A DNA stretch of 64,000 nt from contig JABFQV010000008.1 of assembly GCA_013141495.1 (NCBI GenBank), positions 124,001 to 188,000 of the forward strand, read 5' to 3'. Origin of the DNA: Methylotenera sp. (lineage in GTDB: Bacteria > Pseudomonadota > Gammaproteobacteria > Burkholderiales > Methylophilaceae). Positions 9,591-20,545 of the stretch are shown here, in pieces; the stretch's first letter is position 1; each line of letters starts with the position of its first letter. Both the position numbers and the translations under genes were made by a program. The notes beneath the pieces were generated by a model. It worked only from the letters and a program-made list of their open reading frames with translations. It was not told the DNA's origin and searched no databases.

Positions 9591-10832
9591 ATGCCAGTTA
9601 AACTCATCGCCCCACAAGCATCATCTTTATTGCCGGTTAAAGGTGTGCAATTAGGTTTTGCAGAAGCCTATATTAAAAAACCTAATCGCAAAGATGTGTT
9701 GGTGATGACTTTGGTTGAAGGTAGTCGTGTCGCGGGCGTGTTCACTAAAAACCGTTTTTGCGCGGCCCCGGTGATTTTATGTAAAGAATTTTTGGCGCAA
9801 AGCCATGATAATAAACAGCAGGGCATACGTGCCTTGTTGGTAAACACTGGCTGTGCCAATGCTGGGACGGGGGACGACGGTTTAAATCGTGCGCAGCAAA
9901 GTTGTGAGGCGTTGGCTAATTTACTTAACTTGCAAGCCAATCAAGTGTTGCCGTTTTCTACTGGTGTGATTTTAGAGCCGTTACCTGTTGATAAAGTCAT
10001 TGCCGGTTTGCCAGCAGCCATTGCCAATTTAAAAGAAGATAACTGGCTCAACGCGGCAGAAGCCATTATGACAACCGACATTGTCGCCAAAGGTACCTCA
10101 AGGCAGATTCAGCTGAGTGGCAAAACGGTCACTATTACTGGCATGAGTAAAGGCTCGGGCATGATTCACCCTAATATGGCGACCATGTTGGGCTATATTG
10201 CGACCGATGCTGCTGTTAGCCAGTCTGCATTGACGAATATTATCCAGTATGCAGTGAACAAATCATTTAACTGCATTACGGTTGATGGCGACACCTCGAC
10301 CAATGATAGCTTGATTTTGATGGCAACCAACCTTGCCGGTAATGCAGAGGTGACAGAAAATAGTGCTGATTTTATTACCCTGCGCGATGCATTGACTGAC
10401 GTAGCTATTGAGCTGGCGCAAGCCATTGTGCGAGATGGTGAAGGCGCAACCAAGTTTATGACCGTAAGTGTTGAGCGTGGAAAAAATGAAGAAGAATGTC
10501 GCAAAGTGGCGTACGCCATTGCACACTCACCATTGATTAAAACAGCATTTTTTGCCTCAGATCCTAATCTGGGCCGTATATTGGCAGCCATTGGCTATGC
10601 TGGCATTGATGATTTAGATGTAAATACTTTGCAATTATACTTAGGCGATGTACTGGTAGCAGAAAAAGGCGGTAGGGCCGCCTCATACCTTGAGGAGCAA
10701 GGCGTTGCTATTATGAAAGAGTCAGATATTTTAGTGCGCGTGGTGTTGAATCGCGGTGCGGAAAATATCACGATTTGGACTTGTGATTTCTCTTACGATT
10801 ACGTAAAGATAAATGCAGATTATCGTTCTTGA
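9591..10832 (+). CDS. argJ: Bifunctional ornithine acetyltransferase / N-acetylglutamate synthase
   Basis: ArgJ transfers acetyl from N-acetylornithine to glutamate in the cyclic arginine pathway. The 413-residue precursor cleaves itself before the nucleophilic threonine. The motif [15 protein letters not shown] is present with T198 at the cleavage site. Other conserved parts are TNDSLILMA ([15 protein letters not shown] region) and [17 protein letters not shown] lies a few bases before the ATG as ribosome-binding site. The gene follows cysS by 53 bases and may be cotranscribed with it. Confidence 0.95.
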   Translation: MPVKLIAPQASSLLPVKGVQLGFAEAYIKKPNRKDVLVMTLVEGSRVAGVFTKNRFCAAPVILCKEFLAQSHDNKQQGIRALLVNTGCANAGTGDDGLNRAQQSCEALANLLNLQANQVLPFSTGVILEPLPVDKVIAGLPAAIANLKEDNWLNAAEAIMTTDIVAKGTSRQIQLSGKTVTITGMSKGSGMIHPNMATMLGYIATDAAVSQSALTNIIQYAVNKSFNCITVDGDTSTNDSLILMATNLAGNAEVTENSADFITLRDALTDVAIELAQAIVRDGEGATKFMTVSVERGKNEEECRKVAYAIAHSPLIKTAFFASDPNLGRILAAIGYAGIDDLDVNTLQLYLGDVLVAEKGGRAASYLEEQGVAIMKESDILVRVVLNRGAENITIWTCDFSYDYVKINADYRS

Positions 10833-10918
10833 TACATGGTTATCTTTGATTATTTATATTTTCAAGCGGATTATTTCAATTGCATGCGATCAATTTGGTA
10901 CCAAGCTTCGTGGATAGT

Positions 10919-11890
10919 ATGATTACCGAGGCGGCTGTTGGCATCATTCAACGTGACAATGGCTTGGTATTGCTAGGTGAGCGCCCGGTTGGCAAGCCTT
11001 GGGCAGGCTATTGGGAGTTTCCCGGGGGCAAGGTAGAGCCGAATGAAACCCCTGCTCAAGCATTAAAAAGAGAATTGCAGGAAGAGTTAGGTATTACGGT
11101 TACGTCTTATTACCCCTGGCTTACCCGTAGTTATAATTATGAAGCGAAATATGACGCTTCTGGTGCGCTGGAGAGCCCAGCTAAAACCGTCAAACTACAT
11201 TTCTTTATAGTGGTAGCGTGGGAAGGTGAGCCTTCAGGCTTGGAAAGCCAAGCGCTGAGCTGGCAAAATCCTGCAACAATTAGCGTAGGACCTATGTTGC
11301 CGGCTAATGCGCCGATATTAACGGCGCTTACATTGTCGCCAATTTATGCAATTACCAATTTAAGCGAGTTGGGCGAAGACTTTTTCTTTGTGCGCTTGAA
11401 GCTCGCACTTAATAACGGCTTGATGCTGATACAAGTGCGCGAAAAACAGCTCTCTACAGAAGCGTTAATGCTGTTCGCGGCGCGTGTGATTGAGATGGCT
11501 ACACCCTATGAGGCCAAAGTATTTATCAATACGGATTTAAATCTGGCACGAACATTAAATGCCGCTGGCGTGCATTTAAACGCACAACAACTGCAGCAGT
11601 TGCAAACAAAACCAAAAGACTTATTATGCGGAGCATCATGCCATAACCCTCAAGAGCTGGCGCAGGCGGCTAAATTGGGTTTGGATTACGTGATGTTATC
11701 CCCAGTGCAGGCTACGCTTAGCCATGAAGGCGCAGAACCGCTTGGTTGGGATGTTTTTACGGATTTAGTTGCCGGCTATACATTACCGGTGTTCGCCTTG
11801 GGTGGCTTGCAGATAAGTGATTTACACACCGCTAGATTGCATGGCGCGCATGGCATTGCCATGCAACGAGGCGCTTGGATTGGTCAGTAG
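10919..11890 (+). CDS. Nudix hydrolase fused to a ThiE/TenI-like domain
   Basis: 323 residues. ATG 10919 is preferred to a TTG 39 bases upstream. The N-terminal half is a MutT-type Nudix domain with the full box GGKVEPNETPAQALKREL followed by QEELG, expected to hydrolyse oxidised dNTPs such as 8-oxo-dGTP. The C-terminal half (about 140-323) has the thiamine-phosphate-synthase fold (IQVREKQL, AGVHLN, LGLDYVMLSPVQ, FALGGL). Residues that bind substrate in ThiE are altered: INTDLNLA replaces the usual INDRxDLA, and VHLNAQQ replaces VHLGQ. The second domain therefore may not make thiamine phosphate. This fusion is common in betaproteobacteria. Confidence 0.85.
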   Translation: MITEAAVGIIQRDNGLVLLGERPVGKPWAGYWEFPGGKVEPNETPAQALKRELQEELGITVTSYYPWLTRSYNYEAKYDASGALESPAKTVKLHFFIVVAWEGEPSGLESQALSWQNPATISVGPMLPANAPILTALTLSPIYAITNLSELGEDFFFVRLKLALNNGLMLIQVREKQLSTEALMLFAARVIEMATPYEAKVFINTDLNLARTLNAAGVHLNAQQLQQLQTKPKDLLCGASCHNPQELAQAAKLGLDYVMLSPVQATLSHEGAEPLGWDVFTDLVAGYTLPVFALGGLQISDLHTARLHGAHGIAMQRGAWIGQ

Positions 11891-11938
11891 TTCTTGGGTT
11901 GATCAATAGTTTTAGATTTTAGCTTGTTTTTTGTGCTG

Positions 11939-12469
11939 CTAATGGTGATGGTGTTCATGCGTATCGTGCTTGTTGCCAGCTTCCTCATTGGCTACTTTTA
12001 CTACCGCTTTAACTTGCTGCTTAAATTCAATATTATTTTGAAGTTTAAACGTGAGCGTAAAATTCACTTGCTCGCCCTCAGTCAGCGGTTTTTTCAAATC
12101 AAACAGCATTAAATGAAAGCCGCCTGGTGCTAGCTGGTAGGGCTTGCCTGCTACGAGTGCTAACGTCTCAAGCATGCGCATTTTCATCACACCATTTTGC
12201 ATATCCATGCTATGAATCTCAACACTTTTAGTCACGTCACTCTCAACATGTACTAGATTGACATTTTGTTTGCTGGTAAACGTCATGTAAGCGGCACCAA
12301 CTTCCTGTCCCGCATTGGTCGGACGAACCCAGGCGTTTTCTACAGATACACTATTTTTTTCTGCAATCGAATTCTGTGTCGCGGCATCTTTAGCTTGCAC
12401 AAAGGTAGCGCCTATTGCCAATGTTAGTATTAAGGTGCGTAAACAATGTTTAAATAATGTGTGGTTCAT
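11939..12469 (-). CDS. PCu(A)C-type periplasmic copper chaperone
   Basis: 176 residues with a signal peptide (about 1-26, ending FVQA). The copper site of the PCu(A)C family, H(M)x10Mx21HxM, is recognisable in EIHSMDMQNGVMKMRMLE and in GGFHLMLFDL. The C-terminus ends HDTHEHHHH, an extra metal-binding tail. Family members deliver Cu(I) to the CuA or CuB centres of heme-copper oxidases. That fits the aa3 and cbb3 operons 35-50 kb away, although the gene itself sits beside yacG. Confidence 0.87.
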   Translation of the reverse strand: MNHTLFKHCLRTLILTLAIGATFVQAKDAATQNSIAEKNSVSVENAWVRPTNAGQEVGAAYMTFTSKQNVNLVHVESDVTKSVEIHSMDMQNGVMKMRMLETLALVAGKPYQLAPGGFHLMLFDLKKPLTEGEQVNFTLTFKLQNNIEFKQQVKAVVKVANEEAGNKHDTHEHHHH

Positions 12470-12526
12470 GGCAATCCTTTTAAATTCAAATGCTTATGCT
12501 AACGGCCTTAACCGCATGATTAAAGC

Positions 12527-12724
12527 TTATTGCGACGTATAGTCATCGGGTAATTGGTCGACTTTAGCTTCAACTGGGATTGCGTAACCTTCGCTTGCCC
12601 ATAAGCCCAAGTCAATCAGCTTGCAACGATTGCTACAAAAGGGGCGAAACGCATTATCGGGAGAGAATTCTGCTAATTGCTTACAAGTGGGGCATGCGAC
12701 TAATTTTTTTTTAGTATTGACCAT
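12527..12724 (-). CDS. yacG: DNA gyrase inhibitor / zinc-binding protein YacG
   Basis: 65 residues. The four zinc cysteines are C11, C14, C30 and C34 (CPTC and CSNRC), followed by the family segment [16 protein letters not shown]. coli YacG binds GyrB and inhibits gyrase. It lies in the conserved order pilD-coaE-zapD-yacG. Confidence 0.92.
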   Translation of the reverse strand: MVNTKKKLVACPTCKQLAEFSPDNAFRPFCSNRCKLIDLGLWASEGYAIPVEAKVDQLPDDYTSQ

Positions 12725-12778
12725 GGTAGTGTTTAAAGCGAGTTTTTTGTAAGTTTCAGTTTTATGTCTGTAATCAAG

Positions 12779-13537
12779 CTATAAATTACATAGCGTTAAC
12801 AAAAACGGTACGTCTTCTTCATGTTTTTGTGGTTTTTGGGTGCAATCCAGCGTGTTGAATCGTATGTTAATTGCGTACTTATTGGCGCTTACTTCAGGGA
12901 AGCAGGTAAGGCTGTCAGCAAGTTCTATTTTCAGCATTTGTGCAGGCTTCGCGCCACCAAGCATTTGCTGGTAAGCACCATTGGTTGCGATTAACTTGCT
13001 GTTGGCGCCACTGCCACGCAATATGCGCAAAATAATGATGATTGCTTGCTGCATGGGGATGAGGGGCCTGATCCAGGCATCTAAATCGCTCTTGCGTCTA
13101 TCCTCGCCAAGGCCAAGCCAGTAATGGTATGAAGGTACATCAAACTCACACACGCCACCAAGAATGCCAGCGCGTTGCTTGATGCTCATCAGCCATTCAT
13201 TAGCTCTTAACGTCTGCCCGAATTTAGAGGTTTCGGCACGTAATTCTTTGACAGCAATTTCAATGTCAGAAAGTGTTGACTCCAATGCGTCAGCCTCAAT
13301 GGCTGGGTTGCCAACGAGTAGTCGCATGGCAGTTTTTTGACGCTCAAGTTCTTGCAATAGATCTGACTTTAAATCGGCGCGATCAACTACATCTAAAATT
13401 TGCAGCAATGTAAGTAGCGCGCAGTGATGATGATATTCGTGACCAGCTTCTGCGTTATACAAAACTTTGGCGAACAGATCCTCAACGCGAAGCAAAGTGC
13501 GTATGCGCTCATTAAAAGGATAATCGTAACTAGGCAT
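12779..13537 (-). CDS. zapD: Cell division protein ZapD
   Basis: 252 residues starting MPSYDYPFNERIRTLLRVED, the typical ZapD (YacF/DUF1342) N-terminus. ZapD cross-links FtsZ filaments at the division ring in the cytoplasm. It is largely helical and has no membrane segment. The C-terminal part (INIRFNTLDC, DVPFLLTLC) fits the family's beta-strand domain. It sits between coaE and yacG as in many beta- and gammaproteobacteria. Confidence 0.92.
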   Translation of the reverse strand: MPSYDYPFNERIRTLLRVEDLFAKVLYNAEAGHEYHHHCALLTLLQILDVVDRADLKSDLLQELERQKTAMRLLVGNPAIEADALESTLSDIEIAVKELRAETSKFGQTLRANEWLMSIKQRAGILGGVCEFDVPSYHYWLGLGEDRRKSDLDAWIRPLIPMQQAIIIILRILRGSGANSKLIATNGAYQQMLGGAKPAQMLKIELADSLTCFPEVSANKYAINIRFNTLDCTQKPQKHEEDVPFLLTLCNL

Positions 13538-13648
13538 GTTTCATAACGTTTTAGCCCAAGCGGCACTTTGCTAAATATAGACTTTAAAATAAAAAAACTT
13601 AATGTACATGACTAAATGCACATTAAAAGTTGAGCTGAATTATCAAAT

Positions 13649-14266
13649 TTATTTGTTAACTATGCAAGTATTAATAAGCTTTTTATGCAACTCATTAATT
13701 TTTGTCGCTAGTTCTTCAACAGAGCCGTTATTTTCAATCACTTCGTCACTAAGTTTTCGTCGCGTTTCCCTAGAGACCTGCGCGGCCATCATGGCTTTAA
13801 CTTCAGGTTCAGATAACCCGCTACGCGCCATTGCACGTTCGATTTGTAAGGCTTCATTGCAATCAATGACCAAGACTTTGTGCGCAATGGCTTGGTAGCG
13901 GTTGTTTTCAAAAAATAAAGGCACGACTAACACTTGATAGCGTGGATGCAACTGGTTTTGATTGGCGGTTAGTTGCTTTACCGCGCTGGCGTAGATTGCG
14001 GGATGAAGCAAGGCTTCGAGCTTAAGCCGCTCTTTGGCGTCGCTAAGTATATGCGCACGTAGTTTGGCGCGGTTGAGTGTGCCATCTGCATTAATAAACT
14101 CCAAGCCAAAAGTACGCCCGACTTCAGCAAGGGTGGGTTCGCCGGTAGCAGTTAACGCATGCGCAATGGCATCGGTATCCACCACAGGCACGCCAAGTTT
14201 TTTAAACTGTTTGGCAGCCTCACTTTTACCTGAGCCGATGCCGCCAGTGAGTGCAATGACGATCAT
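13649..14266 (-). CDS. coaE: Dephospho-CoA kinase
   Basis: 205 residues. CoaE phosphorylates dephospho-CoA in the last step of coenzyme A synthesis. The P-loop GGIGSGKS is at 8-15, followed by PVVDTDAIAH and, later, VPLFFENN, all family signatures. It starts seven bases after the pilD stop, so the two are cotranscribed. The 111-base gap to zapD shows no clear terminator. Confidence 0.94.
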   Translation of the reverse strand: MIVIALTGGIGSGKSEAAKQFKKLGVPVVDTDAIAHALTATGEPTLAEVGRTFGLEFINADGTLNRAKLRAHILSDAKERLKLEALLHPAIYASAVKQLTANQNQLHPRYQVLVVPLFFENNRYQAIAHKVLVIDCNEALQIERAMARSGLSEPEVKAMMAAQVSRETRRKLSDEVIENNGSVEELATKINELHKKLINTCIVNK

Positions 14267-14272
14267 ACTTGA

Positions 14273-15142
14273 TTATGGCAGATAAATTGCAGCAAGCTGT
14301 TGCCCAAAAAACAGCGCGGCAATACCGCCAATAGCTAAGAATGGGCCAAATGGCATTGGCACTTCTTTGCCGCGTTTTGTGAGTAGGATTAAAGCGATGC
14401 CAATGACGGCACCCAAGGTAGAGGACAGTAAAATAACGGCTGGCAACAGTTTCCAGCCAAACCATGCACCAATTGCAGCTAGCAGTTTAAAGTCTCCATA
14501 GCCCATACCCTCTTTGCCACGGATGAGCTTAAATAACCAATAAACGGACCATAAGATTAAATAACCAGCGGCGGCACCGATGACAGCAGATTTTAAATCA
14601 GTAAAGCCGAAATTCAAGTTGAAGAGTAACCCTAGCCAAAGTAGCGGCAAGGTGATGTCATCTGGTAGCAGTTGTGTATCAAAATCAATAAACGTAAGTG
14701 CTATCAGCGCAAAAGTGAAAATAGAAGCAAACAGCGCCGTGCTGCTGTAGCCAAATTTCCAGCTAATTAAGCCGATAAGCGCGCCTGTGAGTGTTTCAAT
14801 CAGCGGGTAACGCAAGCTGATAGGCGTTTTGCAGCCACGGCAGCGACCTCTCAATATTAAATAGCTAATGACAGGGATGTTTTCTAATGCGGTAATTTTG
14901 TGGCCGCATTTGGGGCAAGCGGAGCGGGGTTTGGATAAGGTGTAGCTGGTTTGTGCTGGAATCTCTTTGCCTTGAAGTTCTAGGCAGTTGTTGTGCCATT
15001 CGCGTTCCATCATTTTAGGTAGTCGATAAATGACAACATTTAAAAAACTACCGACCATTAAGCCGAAAATGGTAGAAATGGTGATGAAAATGGTGCTGTT
15101 TTGTTGCAGTATGTTCGATATTTCTATCAATCCGTTAGGCAT
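14273..15142 (-). CDS. pilD: Type IV prepilin peptidase / N-methyltransferase
   Basis: 289 residues of polytopic inner-membrane protein. PilD removes the leader of type IV prepilins and pseudopilins and methylates the new N-terminus. The cytoplasmic zinc loop has C76/C79 and C101/C104 (CPKC, CRGC). The aspartyl protease residues are in DFDTQLLPD and GYGDFKLL. About eight transmembrane helices are visible. pilB and pilC, often just upstream, are not in this window. Divergent from the small gene at 15388. Confidence 0.94.
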   Translation of the reverse strand: MPNGLIEISNILQQNSTIFITISTIFGLMVGSFLNVVIYRLPKMMEREWHNNCLELQGKEIPAQTSYTLSKPRSACPKCGHKITALENIPVISYLILRGRCRGCKTPISLRYPLIETLTGALIGLISWKFGYSSTALFASIFTFALIALTFIDFDTQLLPDDITLPLLWLGLLFNLNFGFTDLKSAVIGAAAGYLILWSVYWLFKLIRGKEGMGYGDFKLLAAIGAWFGWKLLPAVILLSSTLGAVIGIALILLTKRGKEVPMPFGPFLAIGGIAALFFGQQLAAIYLP

Positions 15143-15291
15143 AACAATCCTTAATTTTTATTTTTAATTAACTATTTATTTATAAAGTGCCGTTAAACAA
15201 CTGTAAACGTAAGGCATCGTGTAATCGTTTAGCTACTGAGATCATACGGTAACTGAAATTAATAGTGACTTCAGCCAAGATTTAGTGAAAT

Positions 15292-15313
15292 TTTCAAGTC
15301 ATGCTACTTGAAA
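15292..15313. promoter_or_regulatory. 8-bp inverted repeat upstream of the 15388 gene
   Basis: TTTCAAGT-N6-ACTTGAAA is a perfect inverted repeat about 75 bases before the start of the small unknown gene. A TATAAT at 15355-15360 could be its -10, but no good -35 is visible. Possibly an operator. Otherwise the 245-base pilD/15388 gap holds nothing recognisable. Confidence 0.2.
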
Positions 15314-15387
15314 TTCATTCAACTCGTCACAAACATAAGCATTGTAATCAATATTATAATAAGTGTACTTAGCAATAGGAAAATAAC

Positions 15388-15759
15388 ATGACAGAAACTA
15401 CTAATCAACGTAACGCAATTGAGCTAGCGCAGGCCGAGGTACATCATCCAGAGTGGGATGAGCCTATTATTTGCCGTGTTGAAGTTGATTTGCCAAGTTG
15501 GTTGTCTCAATTGGCAGGTGGGCAAGATTGGGAGGTTTATTCTGAAGCGGAAGAAGAGAATTGCGTTAGTTTTGCCATGCGTCAAAATAAAGCTAAAACA
15601 CCTAAGCTGGCAGAAGTGACTTTGTATCACAATGGCTATGCTGTGGTTGATGTTGAAGGGCAATCGCTGTTTGACGGCTCGCTTACCGCTGGTAGTAGCA
15701 GTTGCGCACATTTGACTTATTATCATGCAGATAGCGGTGAGAAAATCACCTTAAATTAA
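15388..15759 (+). CDS. Unknown small soluble protein
   Basis: 123 residues, not recognised. It has no signal peptide or membrane segment. It is acidic, with WDEPIICRVEVDLPSWLSQL near the N-terminus and two cysteines (near 35 and 103). A TATAAT at 15355-15360 and a downstream hairpin suggest it is transcribed alone. Codon use looks like that of its neighbours. It is flanked by pilD and ispB, both on the opposite strand, so context gives no function. Confidence 0.7.
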   Translation: MTETTNQRNAIELAQAEVHHPEWDEPIICRVEVDLPSWLSQLAGGQDWEVYSEAEEENCVSFAMRQNKAKTPKLAEVTLYHNGYAVVDVEGQSLFDGSLTAGSSSCAHLTYYHADSGEKITLN

Positions 15760-15794
15760 CCATAGAATCTAATTTTATGGCTTAGATTCTATGG
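15760..15794. terminator. 12-bp perfect hairpin after the 15388 gene
   Basis: CCATAGAATCTA and TAGATTCTATGG form a perfect 12-bp stem with an 11-base loop. It begins immediately after the stop codon and lies before the convergent ispB. There is no strong T-run, so this is either a weak terminator or an mRNA 3'-end stabiliser. Confidence 0.5.
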
Positions 15795-15860
15795 CTTAGA
15801 GCAATATGCACCTAATTTCCATACCTAAAGTTCAAGATTTAAATACAAGTCGCGGTTGAA

Positions 15861-16829
15861 TTAAAAATTCCGTTTCACAGCAAAATCAGCTAACGCAATC
15901 AATGCCCGTTTAAATTGTGATTCAGGAAAGTGCGCAATAGCAACACAGCAAATAGCGGCTTCGGCTTCGGCAAGCTTTTTAACGTGCTCGAGCGCACCGG
16001 AGTTTTTTACAGCTTCTATCACCTGTGGTAAGTGTTCCAGCCCACCTTGCTCAATGGCATTTCGAATCATTTGACTATGTGCGCTGTCGCTGTTGCGCAT
16101 GGCGTATAGTAGCGGCAGTGTAGGCTTGCCTTCGGCTAAGTCGTCCCCTAAATTTTTGCCAATGGCATCGCTGTCGCCACTTAAATCAAGAATATCATCA
16201 ATCAATTGGAACGCTGTGCCCAAGTGCATGCCGTAGGCTGTTAGTGCTGCTTCATCATGCACGCTGGCTTGGCTGATAATTGCACCTAAGCGGGTTGCTG
16301 CTTCAAATAATTTAGCCGTTTTGTAGTGGATCACCTGCAAATAGGCGTCATCAGTAATATCCGCATTGTGCACATTCAGTAATTGCAATACTTCACCTTC
16401 TGCAATGACGTTAGTGGCGCTACTTAACACTTCCATTACGCGCATGTTCTGCACTGAAACCATCATTTGAAATGCGCGGGAATACACAAAATCACCGACC
16501 AATACGCTGGCTGCGTTGCCAAACAGCGCGTTAGCCGTGCTTTGCCCGCGTCGTTTTGATGACTCATCTACAACATCGTCGTGCAATAGGGTGGCAGTAT
16601 GGATAAACTCAACTACGGCGGCTAGTTGGTGGTGTTGCGCTTGAATCTCGCCAAATAGTCCGGCAGATAATAATACCAACATGGGACGCAAACGCTTACC
16701 CCCGCTGTTGACGATATAATCTGCAACCTGGTTAACGAGGGCGACCTCAGAGTGTAGCGATTGGCGGATGACGTCATCTACTTTACGCATGTCGTCAGTG
16801 ATGCCAGATTGAATAATACTTAGTGTCAC
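15861..16829 (-). CDS. ispB: Octaprenyl diphosphate synthase
   Basis: 322-residue trans-polyprenyl diphosphate synthase that builds the ubiquinone side chain from FPP and IPP. The first aspartate-rich motif is in LLHDDVVDESSKRRG (about 81-95) and the second is LIDDILDLSGD. GGKRLRPML supplies IPP-binding residues. Divergent from rplU, the usual arrangement in proteobacteria. Confidence 0.94.
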   Translation of the reverse strand: MTLSIIQSGITDDMRKVDDVIRQSLHSEVALVNQVADYIVNSGGKRLRPMLVLLSAGLFGEIQAQHHQLAAVVEFIHTATLLHDDVVDESSKRRGQSTANALFGNAASVLVGDFVYSRAFQMMVSVQNMRVMEVLSSATNVIAEGEVLQLLNVHNADITDDAYLQVIHYKTAKLFEAATRLGAIISQASVHDEAALTAYGMHLGTAFQLIDDILDLSGDSDAIGKNLGDDLAEGKPTLPLLYAMRNSDSAHSQMIRNAIEQGGLEHLPQVIEAVKNSGALEHVKKLAEAEAAICCVAIAHFPESQFKRALIALADFAVKRNF

Positions 16830-16976
16830 GTTGTACGAGCCTGAAAATTGAGCAATTATTTTAGCACAGCCTATTTAGCTTCCTAAATTTGCTTGTGTAA
16901 TTTGGTGCGAAAATGTGAGAGAATTAGCGCCCCAGAGCAATTACCATAATTTTTTGATTAAGCTTGAGATTATGAT

Positions 16977-17004
16977 TTGCTTTGCAGGATATTTTGCGTA
17001 TAAT
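16977..17004 (+). promoter_or_regulatory. Predicted sigma-70 promoter of rplU-rpmA
   Basis: TTGCTT (16977-16982), a 16-base spacer and TATAAT (16999-17004) lie 38 bases before the rplU start codon. This is a good match to the housekeeping consensus in the expected place. Confidence 0.7.
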
Positions 17005-17041
17005 GCGCGATTCTTTTGAAGTATGAGTTAAAGGCATAATC

Positions 17042-17356
17042 ATGTATGCAGTAATCAAAACTGGTGGTAAACAATATCGCGTAATTCAAGGCGAAAGATT
17101 GAAAGTTGAAAAATTGGAAGTTGAAGTCGGCGGTACTGTTACGCTGGATCAAATTTTGATGGTTTCAGATGGCGACAATACAACGATAGGTTCACCTATC
17201 ATTAAGGGCGCAACTGTTAAAGCAACTGTGCTTTCGCATGGTCGTGGTGACAAGGTCATGATTTTCAAGTTCCGTCGTCGTAAACATTACCGTAAAACAC
17301 AAGGCCATCGCCAAAGTTTTACTGAAATTAAAATTGAAGCAATCGCTGCTAAATAA
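17042..17356 (+). CDS. rplU: 50S ribosomal protein L21
   Basis: 104 residues starting [14 protein letters not shown], the L21 signature, with [16 protein letters not shown] near the C-terminus, which binds 23S rRNA. First gene of the rplU-rpmA operon, 50 bases before rpmA. Confidence 0.97.
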   Translation: MYAVIKTGGKQYRVIQGERLKVEKLEVEVGGTVTLDQILMVSDGDNTTIGSPIIKGATVKATVLSHGRGDKVMIFKFRRRKHYRKTQGHRQSFTEIKIEAIAAK

Positions 17357-17406
17357 GCAGTGTAAGCAACTGTAATTAAGTAGTTTTAGAGCTAAGGGAT
17401 TAAATC

Positions 17407-17667
17407 ATGGCACACAAAAAAGCAGGCGGTAGTTCACGTAACGGTCGCGATTCGCACTCACAACGTTTAGGTGTTAAAGCCTTTGGTGAAACCGTAGTAA
17501 CAGCAGGTAGCATTATCGTGCGTCAGCGCGGTACAAAAATGCATGCTGGTGAAAATGTAGGTATGGGTAAAGATCACACTTTGTATGCTAAAGCTGATGG
17601 TAAAGTAGCTTTTGCAATTAAAGGTGCATTAAAGCGCCATACTGTTAGTATTATTGTTACAGCTTAA
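17407..17667 (+). CDS. rpmA: 50S ribosomal protein L27
   Basis: 86 residues. [20 protein letters not shown] is the L27 N-terminus, which reaches the peptidyl-transferase centre. There is no N-terminal prepeptide of the Firmicutes type. A terminator follows directly. Confidence 0.97.
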   Translation: MAHKKAGGSSRNGRDSHSQRLGVKAFGETVVTAGSIIVRQRGTKMHAGENVGMGKDHTLYAKADGKVAFAIKGALKRHTVSIIVTA

Positions 17668-17685
17668 GTTAATTTAACAATAATC

Positions 17686-18821
<1,136 letters not shown>

Positions 18822-18822
18822 T

Positions 18823-19956
18823 ATGAAATCGCCTGAATTTAAATCTTTGGTGCTGGATGCAAAAGTCATTGTGGTTAAAGTGGGCTCTAGTTTGGTCACC
18901 AATGATGGCAACGGTTTAGATCAAACGGCAATTGCCGCGTGGGCGGCGCAAGTTGCAATGCTGGCGCAGCAGGGCAGGCAAATAGTCTTGGTTTCAAGCG
19001 GGGCTGTGGCTGAAGGTATGCAGCGTTTAGGCTGGAAAAAACGCCCAACCGCCGTGAATGAATTGCAGGCCGCCGCAGCTGTTGGGCAAATGGGATTGGT
19101 TCAAATGTACGAAAGCTGCTTTAGTCAGCATCACTTGCATACAGCACAAGTGTTGCTGACGCATGATGATTTGGCCGATAGAAAGCGCTATCTCAATGCA
19201 CGTAGCACGTTGCGCACTTTGTTGGATATGAAGGTGATTCCGATCATCAATGAAAACGACACTGTGGTTACCGACGAAATTCGTTTTGGTGATAATGATA
19301 CCTTGGCTTCACTGGTGGCAAATTTGATTGAAGCTGATGCGTTGGTTATTTTAACTGATCAGCAAGGCTTGTATTCTGCCGATCCACGCAAAGACCCTGC
19401 TGCGACTTTTATTCAACACGCGACAGCAGGTGACTTGGCTTTAGAGCAAATGGCTGGTGGCGCAGGCAGTAGCGTTGGTACTGGCGGCATGCTTACCAAG
19501 ATACTAGCCGCAAAGCGTGCCGCACGCAGTGGCGCACATACGGTGATTGCATCGGGGCGTGAAGTTGACGTATTAGTCCGTTTAAGTGCTGGTGAGGCGA
19601 TTGGTACGCATCTACAAGCGACACAAATGAAAACAGCCGCTCGTAAACAGTGGCTTGCAGATCATTTACGCATGACAGGTAAATTAGTGCTAGATGCTGG
19701 TGCTGTCAAAGTGTTGAAATCTGAAGGTAAAAGCTTACTGCCGATAGGCGTAACTGCAGTAGAGGGTTATTTTGAGCGTGGTGATGTGGTCGCTTGTGTC
19801 GATGCGCAAGGTGCGGAAATAGCGCGTGGCTTGGTGAATTATTCGGCGAGTGAGGCGACAAGAATTATGCGCAAACCTAGCCACGAGATTGAGGCCATAT
19901 TAGGTTACATGGATGAGGCGGAATTAATCCACCGTGATAGTTTAGTTTTATTGTAA
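18823..19956 (+). CDS. proB: Glutamate 5-kinase
   Basis: 377 residues. ATG 18823 directly follows the obgE stop, and this start gives the normal family length. ProB phosphorylates glutamate in the first step of proline synthesis. The amino-acid-kinase domain shows KVGSSLVTN (about 18-26), [15 protein letters not shown] and [10 protein letters not shown]-terminal PUA domain (about 280-370) is present. ProB is normally feedback-inhibited by proline through the kinase domain. Confidence 0.95.
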   Translation: MKSPEFKSLVLDAKVIVVKVGSSLVTNDGNGLDQTAIAAWAAQVAMLAQQGRQIVLVSSGAVAEGMQRLGWKKRPTAVNELQAAAAVGQMGLVQMYESCFSQHHLHTAQVLLTHDDLADRKRYLNARSTLRTLLDMKVIPIINENDTVVTDEIRFGDNDTLASLVANLIEADALVILTDQQGLYSADPRKDPAATFIQHATAGDLALEQMAGGAGSSVGTGGMLTKILAAKRAARSGAHTVIASGREVDVLVRLSAGEAIGTHLQATQMKTAARKQWLADHLRMTGKLVLDAGAVKVLKSEGKSLLPIGVTAVEGYFERGDVVACVDAQGAEIARGLVNYSASEATRIMRKPSHEIEAILGYMDEAELIHRDSLVLL

Positions 19957-19980
19957 AACAATTGCTGTAAAGGGAAAAAT

Positions 19981-20481
19981 ATGGCAAACACCAAACCATT
20001 AGTAGCGATCATCATGGGTTCAGATAGCGATTGGCCTGTCATGAAAAATGCAGCACAAATGTTGGCCGACTTTGGTGTGGCTTATGAAGCTAAAGTCGTT
20101 TCAGCACACCGTACTCCTGACTTAATGTTTCAATTTGCCGAGACTGCGGCAGTAAATGGCATTCAAGTCATTATTGCAGGTGCGGGCGGTGCCGCACATT
20201 TGCCAGGTATGGTGGCGGCTAAAACGACCCTGCCAGTATTAGGTGTGCCAGTGCCTTCTAAGCACTTGCAAGGGCAGGACTCATTGCTATCAATCGTGCA
20301 AATGCCAAAAGGTATTCCAGTGGCTACTTTTGCGATTGGTGATGCTGGTGCTGCAAATGCAGGCTTATTTGCGGTGGCTATACTTGCTAATCATGATGTG
20401 GATTTAGCAAATAAACTTGCTGATTTTCGTAAAAAACAAGCAGAAAAAGTACACAACATGGTGTTGAGTGATCAACCTTGA
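19981..20481 (+). CDS. purE: N5-carboxyaminoimidazole ribonucleotide mutase
   Basis: 166 residues. Class I PurE converts N5-CAIR to CAIR in purine synthesis. Signatures [11 protein letters not shown] (about 11-21), SAHRTPD (about 41-47) and [11 protein letters not shown] (about 67-77) are intact. The class I form agrees with purK, which follows after 64 bases. The ribosome-binding site is AAAGGG upstream of the ATG. Confidence 0.96.
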   Translation: MANTKPLVAIIMGSDSDWPVMKNAAQMLADFGVAYEAKVVSAHRTPDLMFQFAETAAVNGIQVIIAGAGGAAHLPGMVAAKTTLPVLGVPVPSKHLQGQDSLLSIVQMPKGIPVATFAIGDAGAANAGLFAVAILANHDVDLANKLADFRKKQAEKVHNMVLSDQP

Positions 20482-20545
20482 AGTTGGTAGATATGATTAG
20501 TTGATCATCGTTAGTAAAAAACTTAAATTTAATAACAGTTAATAT

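Noticed and set aside
11924-12112. Plus-strand frame opposite the PCu(A)C gene
   Set aside because: Antisense to the His-rich tail and copper-site region of a recognised protein; Phe/Leu-rich shadow.
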